Shown here piece by piece: positions 54,004 to 64,000 of a stretch of DNA of 64,000 nt. The number at the start of each line of letters is the position of its first letter. The stretch's first letter is position 1. The DNA lies in assembly GCF_907164915.1 (NCBI RefSeq), contig NC_061864.1, positions 2,778,389 to 2,842,388 on the forward strand. Direction: 5' to 3'. The notes beneath the pieces are model-generated. The model was not told where the DNA came from. It saw only the letters and a program-made list of their open reading frames with translations, and searched no databases. The DNA comes from Impatiens glandulifera. Lineage: Eukaryota > Streptophyta > Magnoliopsida > Ericales > Balsaminaceae. A program made the translations under genes and the position numbers.

Positions 54004-55204
54004 CTACTTCCAACTGTCAACATTTAGCAAATCCAAACAATGAGTGAATTTGCTAAGTGGGACCGGCTTCGTGAACATGTCAGCAGGATTGTGATGTGTG
54101 CTGATCTTCTTCACTTTGATTCTCCTCTCAGTACGAAGAAAATGATAACGAACATCAATATGCTTGGTTCTATCATGATGCACTTGATCTTTGGCCAAAC
54201 AAATAGCACTTAAGCTATCACAAAAAACAATTGCCTGATCATGATGGATACCAAGGTCACTGATTAATCCTTTCAACCATATACCTTCCTTGGCTGCTTC
54301 AGTTAGCGCCATATACTCAGCCTCGGTAGTGGACAACGTCACCGTCGACTGTAATGTTGCCTTCCAACTAACCACAGAGTCACCAAGGGTGTAAACATAA
54401 CCAGTCATTGATCTTCTACCATCGATATCTGCAGCATAATCTGAGTCAGAATAACCAGTTACGAGACACTGGTTATTACTCCCATAAATAAGACCAACAT
54501 CGGATGTGCCTCTCAGATAGCGAAATATTCGCTTTACCGCTTGCCAGTGTTCCTTACCAGGTCGAGACATAAACCTGCTAACAACACTAACTGAATACGC
54601 AATATCAGGTCTAGTGCATACCATGACATACATTAAACTACCCACCGCACTAGCATACGGTACATTAGACATGTATAACTTCTCAGCTTCAGACTGGGGT
54701 GCGAATGCAGACAAATGATCAGTAACAGCAGCAGGAGTATTGAGAGCCTTTGCTGTACTCATCCCAAAACGAGACAACATTTTCAAAATATAACTCTTCT
54801 GTGAAAGAAATAGCTTCTTTTGAACTCGATCTCTTACTATTTCCATGCCCAAAATTTTTCGTGCTCCACCTAGATCTTTCATATCAAACTCAGAACTAAG
54901 AAGGTCTTTCAGCTTTTGAATCTCCGACATCTTCTTGGCTGCGATTAACATGTCGTCTACATACAGGAGTAAATAAATCAAAGAACCATCACTGACTTTG
55001 TTGTGATAGACACAACAATCATATGCACTCCTATTGTAACCATGTTCAATCATGAAATTGTCAAACCGCTTATACCACTGTCGAGGAGACTGTTTAAGTC
55101 CATACAAAGACTTCTTCAGACTACAAACATGTGTTTCCTTACCAGGAACAAGAAATCCTTCAGGCTGACTCACCAGTATATCCTCTTCAATCTCACCATG
55201 TAAG
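54004..55204 (-). pseudogene. Copia polyprotein, C-terminal part: reverse transcriptase and RNase H
   Basis: Continues the reverse transcriptase after the nested insertion. Visible: [17 protein letters not shown], the catalytic YVDD in [20 protein letters not shown], then RNase H with [19 protein letters not shown] and [13 protein letters not shown], and the terminal [10 protein letters not shown] and NPADMFTKP motifs. The stop is TAG at 54004-54006, 48 bases inside the LTR. This segment has no internal stops but is severed from its N-terminal part. Confidence 0.93.
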
Positions 55205-55916
55205 TAGGGGTGTTCAATATTTGGTCTGAACCGAATATCCGACCGAATTCGAATTCACCGAATTCGAATAAACCGAATTCGAATTACATTTTCGGTTTTC
55301 GAATCGAATTTTAAACCGATTCGAATTCAAATACGGTTTTCGGTTTGGTTTTCGAGTTTAGGTTTTAACTCGAAAACCAAACCGAAAACCGAATTCATTT
55401 TTATTATTTATTTTTATTATATATTATATAACTTATTACATATTATATATTAAATTATCACGGGCCTCCTATTAGATCCCTACATTAAATCCATAATTCC
55501 TATTTCATTTTCCCCTTTCTCTAGTTGTCCACACCTCTCAACCGCCATATATTGTCGTCGTCGATACTGTTTTATTTTCGTCGTTTAATTATCGAATATA
55601 TATTAGCGTTAGTCACTAAGTTTGCGTGATTTATATTTTTTTATAATTTAAGTATATAAGATCTCTTTAACAAATTATTTATTTTGTTAACTCTTTTAAA
55701 AAAATTTATCTTATGGGTAGGTGATGTTCTATATTTGGTCTAAACCGAATATCCGACCGAATTCAAACCGAATTCGAATTCACCGAATTCGAATAAACCG
55801 AATTCGAATTTATTCAAATCGGTTCGGTTTTCGAATTTGCTTAAAAAAAATAAAAATTCGAAGAACCCGAACCGAAAACTCGAATAACCCGAAAACCGAA
55901 CCGATGAACACCCCTA
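55205..55916. mobile_element. Nested non-autonomous hAT-type element
   Basis: A 712-bp insertion within the copia reverse transcriptase, flanked by a perfect 8-bp duplication CATGTAAG (55197-55204 and 55917-55924). The terminal 12 bases are perfect inverted repeats, TAGGGGTGTTCA and TGAACACCCCTA. The 8-bp target site and TAGGGGTG ends are hAT hallmarks. There is no transposase frame. Subterminal regions are packed with ACCGAATTCGAATT-like units. The first ~80 bases recur in direct orientation near the right end (from 55718), where TAGGTGATGTTC looks like a mutated copy of the left terminus. Confidence 0.93.
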
Positions 55917-57138
55917 CATGTAAGAAAGCCGTCTTCACGTCTAATTGCTCGAGTTCCAGATTCTGATGTGCTACTATAGCTAGTAGTACCCTGATAGAAG
56001 TGTGTCGTACTACAGGTGAGAATATCTCATTGTAGTCTACGCCTTCCTTTTGACTGAATCCCTTTGCAACTAATCGTGCTTTATATCTGGTCCCTTCAGC
56101 ACTAGAGGTTCCATCTTTCCTTTTGAAAATCCATTTACACCCAATGACTCTTCTTCCCTTAGGTAAAGTAACCAGCTCCCATGTATTATTCTTGTGAAGT
56201 GATTCCATCTCCTCACACATGGCAGCAATCCATTGCGCGGAATCAGCACCATTAACAGCTTCATTGTAAGAAGATGGCTCGTTATGTATGACATCTTCAG
56301 CTACCTGAAGTGCATAACTTACCATTTCTTCAGTATCATTTATAGAGGGACTGATTGTCCTACTTCCAGGACCAGTTGAGATTTTTCTTCCCTCGATTGA
56401 ATGAATTAACCTGTCAGGAGCTTTAATTTGCCTTCTAGGTCGTGTTGCAATGTCAGATTGACTTTCAGGTGCTCCAAATTGATAAACTTCCTCAGATGGC
56501 TTATCAGTATCGTGTGTCATGTCAGTTGTCCCTTGAACTGGAGCCACCTCAAGCTCCACCTGTTTCTCGGTATTAATATTTTCTCCAGAAAGTGATGGCT
56601 TGATAGAGGAGTTAAGTATAAACTTCTCATTAAAGGTGACATCCCTGCTGAGGATTACTCTACCTTCAGAAGATGACCAGATTCTATATCCCTTGACTCC
56701 ATCTCCATAGCCCATGAAAATACCCTGTTTTGCCCTTGGTTCCAACTTTCCTTCATTAACATGATAGTAAGATGTGCACCCAAAGACTTTCAAATGAGAA
56801 TAATCAACGACATTACCAGACCATACCTCGTAAGGGATTCTGCAATCAATCCCAGTGTGTGGTGCACGATTTATCAGATAGCAAGCTGTTAAGACAGCCT
56901 CGCTCCAGTACTTTCTAGTCAATCCCGCATTAGAGAGCATGCTTCTAACTCTCTCTAACAATGTTTGATTCACCCTTTCTGCTACACCATTCTGCTGTGG
57001 TGTACCTCGGACAGTGTGATGTCTTGCAATCCCCATATCCCTGCAGAACTCATTAAACTCAGATGAACAGAATTCAAGCCCATTATCTGTTCGCAGCCTC
57101 TTAACCTTCTTTCCAGTTTGATTCTCCACCAGTGCCTT
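55917..57138 (-). pseudogene. Copia polyprotein, middle part: integrase core to start of reverse transcriptase
   Basis: In the same frame as the upstream gag segment but after the stop at 57139-57141. Visible: the integrase core (RLRTDNGLEF, TVRGTPQQNGVAERVNQTLL), the GKR/chromo-like region (HLKVFGCTSYYHV, GIFMGYGDGVKGYRIW), a low-complexity linker, and the first RT motifs (GCKWIFKRK, RYKARLVAKGFSQKEGVDY, LDVKTAFLH). The RT reading frame stops at the nested hAT-type element. Confidence 0.92.
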
Positions 57139-58737
57139 TCAATGTTTGAAGGTCTTAAATACCTCGCTCTTATGTCTCAGAAGATACAACCAGGTCATCC
57201 TTGAGTAATCATCTATGAATGTTACAAAATAGCTATAACCTCCTATACCTTCAACTTGAGCAGGACCCCAGCAATCAGAGTGGATATAATCTAGTGTGCC
57301 CTTAGTTTTGTGAACTCCCTTACTGAACTTGCGGCGATGTTTTTTCCCGAAAATGCAGTGTTCACACAACTCAAGGTTGGTAACCTTGTGGCCAGATAGA
57401 AGATCTCGTTTGGACAGAATTTGCATCCCCCTCTCCCCCATATGTCCAAGTCGCATATGCCACAACTTGGTTACATCAGGGTGCCGATTCACAGATTTGG
57501 ATGCGACCGCAGCGGAACCTGTCAGCGTCTTACCTTGTAGTATATACAAGGTATTCTGTTTAATACCTTTCAGTATTATTTTTGAACCTTTACTAATGCA
57601 CAAGGTTCCTTCTTCACCGCTAAACTTGAAACCTTTAGCATCTAAAATGCCTAAAGATATTAAGTTCTTCTTCAGTTGTGGAACATGCCGAACGCCAGTT
57701 AGGGTCCGTATCTTACCATCATCAGTCAGAATTTTGATAGTCCCAATACCCACCGTTTTACATATGGCATCATTTCCCATGACAACGTTTCCACCATCAT
57801 AATCTTCATAGGTATCGAACCATTCTTTGTTCGGACTCATATGATATGAACACCCTGAATCCAACACCCACGTATCAATAGGGTGTAGAGAAGCGTTAGC
57901 TACAAGGGCAATGTCCTCCTCCGAGTCGGTGTCTCTGTCTTTATGTGCTATCGCAGTCGTAGAATATTTGCCCCTTTTCTTAGGACAATTATTCTTCCAG
58001 TGACCAGGTTCTTTACAATAATTGCAGATATCTTTAGCATTAGGGCCCTTAGCTTTGTATTTCTGATCCTTCTTCTTTCCAGACCCTTTGTAGTTGACTG
58101 TGCTGACAATCAACCCAGATGCTTGATTGTCTACAATTTCACCGCTCGCCTTATGACGCAGTTCTCTAGTATGAAGTGCTGACCGAACTTCCTCTAGAGT
58201 TACAGAGTCTTTACCCACAACGAACGATTGAACAAAATTTTCAAACGAGTTGGGTAAAGATACCAACAGAATTAATGCAGCATCTTCATCTTCGATCTTA
58301 ACATCTATATTTCTCAATTCAAGTAATATAGTGTTTAACTTATCAAGATGTTCACGAAGAGACTTACCTTCAAGCATACGAAGACTGAACAGACGTTGCT
58401 TCAATAACAACTTGTTAGTCAGTGACTTTGTCATGTACAAAGCCTCTAACTTTGACCACAAACCGATTGCGGTATCTTCATCTGATACCTCAGTAATCAC
58501 TTCATCAGCCAGACAGAGTAAAATTGTTGAGTGCGCCTTCTCTTCCAAGACCTCAAGCTCAGCAGTGATTTTACTAGAGGAAGACTCTTTTGCAGGACCT
58601 GCAACTATCTTCGCCTTTTCCTTCGACAATGGTGCCCAGACGCCTTGTTGTTTAAGCAAGGCTCGCATTTTGATCTGCCATAGACCAAAACTGTTCCGCC
58701 CTGTGAATTTTTCGATTTTCAAATTCATTGAAGACAT
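57139..58737 (-). pseudogene. Copia polyprotein, N-terminal part: gag, protease, integrase N-terminus
   Basis: Begins MSSMNLKIEKFTG at 58737. Visible: gag capsid region (FGLWQIKMRALL, SLTNKLLLKQRLFSLRM), zinc knuckle CNYCKEPGHWKNNC, aspartic protease DSG in LDSGCSYHMSP, integrase HHCC zinc-binding segment (HMRLGHMGERGMQIL...CEHCIFGKK), and the first catalytic region HSDCWGP...YFVTFIDDYSR. Ends at an in-frame TGA (57139-57141) inside integrase; the next segment continues in the same frame, so this is a nonsense change rather than a frameshift. Confidence 0.93.
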
Positions 58738-58782
58738 TCTCTCGCCAGAAAACAAAAGTGATAATCTGATCGGATCTAACCC

Positions 58783-58794
58783 GCTCTGATACCA
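58783..58794 (-). other. Primer-binding site (initiator tRNA-Met)
   Basis: On the minus strand TGGTATCAGAGC, complementary to the 3' end of plant initiator tRNA-Met, two bases inside the 5' LTR. This fixes the element's orientation as minus. Confidence 0.93.
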
Positions 58795-58796
58795 AT

Positions 58797-59033
58797 TATT
58801 GTGCGGAATGCAAGAAAATGATGAACAATGAAGTGTGGAAATTAAACAGATGAAGAGAGATTTCTGATTGTCAAAAGATAAAGATAAAACAGATTATAAC
58901 TATTGAAAAAGAATTGCAGCTATCTAAAGTCAGAAAAGAAATAAAACGTAAAACACCTAACTTAATAAGCATAACTGAATAAATGTGAAATAACTGAAAT
59001 TATTAATTCCTATACTAAAGGCAAAACGTTTCA
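58797..59033 (-). repeat. 5' LTR of the copia element
   Basis: 237 bp; 236 of 237 positions match the 3' LTR by direct reading. Followed on the plus strand by the CTTTC target duplication. Confidence 0.95.
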
Positions 59034-59358
59034 CTTTCCATGCTCGTAAAAATGCCTTCACGAATAAATACAAAATGTTTAGTCTAGCAAAACATAACTC
59101 GTCACCTTAACAATGCTATATTTTCAAATAATTGAAATATTTTACCTTAGAATCATCGGTATTCCCATTTCCAACCGCACCATATTGTGTCACATCAAAT
59201 GTAATGGCAAGACAAATATCTAGATTAATAATGCAAACCAAAAAGAATAAACCAAATTGATTCTGCAAAAAGAAAACCAAAATAAATACATGTCAATATG
59301 TTTCTCAAAATAAAATTCTAACTAGATTCAATAAGTTGATAAAGAAGGTTTTCACCAT

Positions 59359-62319
<2,961 letters not shown>

Positions 62320-62450
62320 TATTTAATGTTGGTGACATACAATCATAAAGTCTAAACATGTATAATTCAACCTTTTTTTTACTCCTAACTATTTAATAAA
62401 AAGACTTAGTAGTTAACATCATTCATGTAAATTTTGATACAGTCCATAAT

Positions 62451-62663
62451 TTAAAGGAATACATATGGGGAAGTGGAGGCAAACAATTCATTTGCATTTT
62501 TTAAGTTGAAATAAGTTTTTTCACCTAAGCTCAATATTATATTTACGTTTTCAAAGACAGTGATGCTACAAGGGAAATGAACTCTGCAATCTAAAAATAT
62601 GGTCTTTGCCGACGTTCCTTTCACGTTAATATACTTCGTATTACTCACTTTAATTGCTTTCAT
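62451..62663 (-). pseudogene. Polygalacturonase last-exon remnant (copy D)
   Basis: Aligns with the last exon of the disrupted polygalacturonase: MKAIKVSNTKYINVKGTS here, VKAVKVSHVNYINIKGTS there, followed by FLDCRVHFPCS and FENVNI. It is diverged, has lost the AG splice acceptor (ACAAATG instead of ATACAGG), and its C-terminus differs. Downstream flank (from about 62320) also resembles the flank of the intact copy. No other exons lie nearby, so it is an isolated relic of a tandem duplicate. Confidence 0.87.
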
Positions 62664-63069
62664 TTGTAAAAAAACTAGTAAAGTGCTAATAATATGTATT
62701 TTTGTTCTTATGTCCCCTTTTGTAGTTAAAATCTCGTTAAATCAAACCAATACATGCATTTCATTGTCATAATTTACATAAATCTCAACATTTTAACATT
62801 CACATAGGTTATGTAACAATAAATGCCACAAGGAGTTAATAAATAGATAGATAAATTCAATATATTACTTAAATATTATATTATGAATGTTACATGTTGG
62901 CGACATAAAAATCACTAAAACATGAACAATTCAATTCTTTTTACTGCTACTACACAATAAAAAGATTTGGCAATACTTAACATTCTACACTAATATAGTT
63001 CATGTTGGATTTGAGATTTGAGAAACTATTCATTCTTTCCAAGTTTGAAAAGACTTGACCTAAAGTAAA

Positions 63070-63130
63070 TGAACCTGCGGGATCAAGTGGAGAAGGATGA
63101 AGATGGCATTATTCATGGTGGAGTAAGTTT
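63070..63130 (-). pseudogene. Polygalacturonase last-exon stub (copy B)
   Basis: About 60 bases matching the very end of the polygalacturonase last exon (KTYST-NNAIF), preceded downstream (62680-63065) by a diverged copy of the same 3' flank. It is cut off abruptly at 63130, where sequence jumps to the flank of copy C. Junction reads AAGTTTTT, shared by both partners. Confidence 0.85.
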
Positions 63131-64000
63131 TTAAGGCTACAAATATAGAATTCTTCCAAAGAAATAAATGTGATTCTTACCAAATAGTCAGATTTGACTA
63201 TGAAAATTATTCTTACCACATGGTGAGATTATGGAAAAAATTGTATAATTTTCAAAATTTATTTTCATTGTTCACAAAAATATGTTAAAATGTATATGAA
63301 AAGTTTTAAGCTTATTTTAAAAATTCAAGAACCTTTTAACAAATATATTAAACTAAGAAATAATTTGATTCTTTATCTCTAATTTGAACACATGAATTTT
63401 AGCCTTTTTTTTATATATATATTTAAAGTGCTAATAATATATATTTTTGCTCTTATGTCCTTTCGTAGTTAAAATCTAGTTAAAACTCAACAAATACATA
63501 CATTTTATCGCCATAATTTACTTAAATTTCAACATTTTAGCATTCACTTATATTACAAAACAATAAATGCTAAAGGGAGTTAATAAATAAATAAATATAT
63601 ATATAAAATTTTAATATATTACTTAAATATTATAAATGTTACATGTTGGCATACAAATCACTAAAAACATGAATTTTTCGATTTAATGCTAACTACTGCT
63701 TAATAAAAAGATTTGGCAGTAATTATCATCCTACACAAATATAGTCCAGGTTGGATTTGAGATCCGATAAACTATTCATTCTTTCTAAGTTTGAAAAGAC
63801 TTGACCTTAAGTAACCTTTAAGTAAAAGGACATTTAGGGATGTGGAGAAGGATGGAAGATGGCATTATTTATGGTGGAGTAAGTTTTTTCACCGGAGCTC
63901 GATCTGATATTCACATTTTTAAAAACAATGTTGGTGCAAGGGACATGAGTACTGCAATCTAATAATATGGCATGTTTTGAGACCGATGTTCCTTTTATGT
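63131..64000. repeat. Direct segmental repeat, copy C (runs off window)
   Basis: Near-identical to 51403-52290 in the same orientation. It includes the flank and the start of a polygalacturonase last exon, and continues beyond base 64000. Confidence 0.94.
63834..64000 (-). CDS. Polygalacturonase, 3' end of a tandem duplicate (partial)
   Basis: The last 167 bases of the window encode, on the minus strand, the C-terminal part of a GH28 protein: same stop context and reading frame as the disrupted gene, ending NNAIFHPSPHP where the other has NNVIFDPSPHP. No stop or frameshift within the visible part. Upstream exons lie outside the window, so I cannot tell if this paralog is intact; if so, it could back up the broken copy. 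Confidence 0.85.
   Translation of the reverse strand, partial: IKGTSVSKHAILLDCSTHVPCTNIVFKNVNIRSSSGEKTYSTINNAIFHPSPHP

Larger units (their letters stand above)
53719..59033 (-). mobile_element. Ty1/copia LTR retrotransposon (Tork/TNT1-like), very young
   Basis: A 5315-bp element on the minus strand, of which 712 bp is a nested hAT-type insertion. Flanked by a 5-bp target duplication CTTTC (53714-53718 and 59034-59038) in polygalacturonase exon 3. LTRs are 53719-53955 and 58797-59033. Next to the 5' LTR is a primer-binding site for initiator tRNA-Met (58783-58794, complement of GCTCTGATACCA). A purine-rich tract abuts the 3' LTR (53956-53967). The polyprotein order gag - protease - integrase - RT - RNase H defines copia, and residue style suggests the Tork lineage. 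It is not autonomous: one in-frame stop (57139-57141) and the nested element interrupt the polyprotein. Confidence 0.96.
52124..59358 (-). pseudogene. Polygalacturonase (GH28) disrupted in exon 3 by a retrotransposon
   Basis: Nine exons (minus): 59356-59358 (ATG only), 59146-59262, exon 3 split as 59034-59055 and 53397-53718, 53263-53295, 52952-53159, 52775-52856, 52586-52694, 52408-52512, 52124-52327. Counting the CTTTC duplication once, they make 399 in-frame codons. Without the insertion it would be a secreted pectin-degrading enzyme acting in the cell wall. Visible: hydrophobic signal peptide (NQFGLFFLVCIINLDICLA), then GH28 motifs NTDGID, GDDCVAI, GHGL and RIK, all intact. All splice signals look good. 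The only defect is the copia insertion after the AWK codons near residue 47. So this is a freshly broken gene, not an old relic. A truncated or mis-spliced transcript may still be made. Confidence 0.9.

Noticed and set aside
57329..58789. Several long plus-strand frames opposite the copia gag-integrase segment
   Set aside because: Antisense shadows of the retrotransposon polyprotein.

Overview
This is nuclear DNA of a core eudicot plant. Evidence: AT-rich intergenic DNA, many short spliced exons with GT-AG introns, plant-only families (CESA, KCS, type III DXS, Shaker AKT channel, RanBP2 zinc fingers), a Tork-type copia retrotransposon and hAT and Tourist-type elements. I cannot name the species. 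Exon coordinates were worked out by hand from splice signals and family knowledge; in every complete model the reading frame closes.

Layout. 0.8-7.4 kb (+): CCR4-type endonuclease/exonuclease/phosphatase protein, 16 exons. 8.4-8.7 kb: Tourist-like MITE. 10.3-11.9 kb (+): single-exon 3-ketoacyl-CoA synthase. 14.9-18.1 kb (+): type III DXS-like protein with altered thiamine-diphosphate motifs and a probable GC-AG intron. 18.4-24.3 kb (-): AKT1-type Shaker K+ channel, tail-to-tail with DXS. 25.7 kb: tRNA-Ala(AGC). 27.4-28.8 kb (+): Ran GTPase, followed by short direct repeats and a decayed piece of a second Ran 3' end. 31.2-32.4 kb (-): Agenet/ENT-domain protein. 36.5-37.1 kb (+): three-finger RanBP2-type zinc-finger protein. 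40.1-41.4 kb (-): small membrane protein of unknown function. 44.0-48.3 kb (+): CESA1-type cellulose synthase. 49.6-50.6 kb (+): Alba-domain protein. 52.1-59.4 kb (-): nine-exon polygalacturonase split in exon 3 by a very young copia element, which itself holds a 712-bp hAT-type insertion in its reverse transcriptase. 62.3-64.0 kb: remnants and the start of further polygalacturonase copies in a segmental duplication running off the window.

The genes are ordinary independently transcribed plant genes, not an operon. CESA1, the polygalacturonase cluster, KCS and AKT serve cell wall, wax/lipid and K+ nutrition. From memory, the order AKT - Agenet/ENT - CESA1 - polygalacturonase resembles a short segment of Arabidopsis chromosome 4, so the window looks like a conserved syntenic block. 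The most informative part is 51-64 kb: local gene duplication and decay plus nested, recent transposition. I saw no new enzymatic or defence system.
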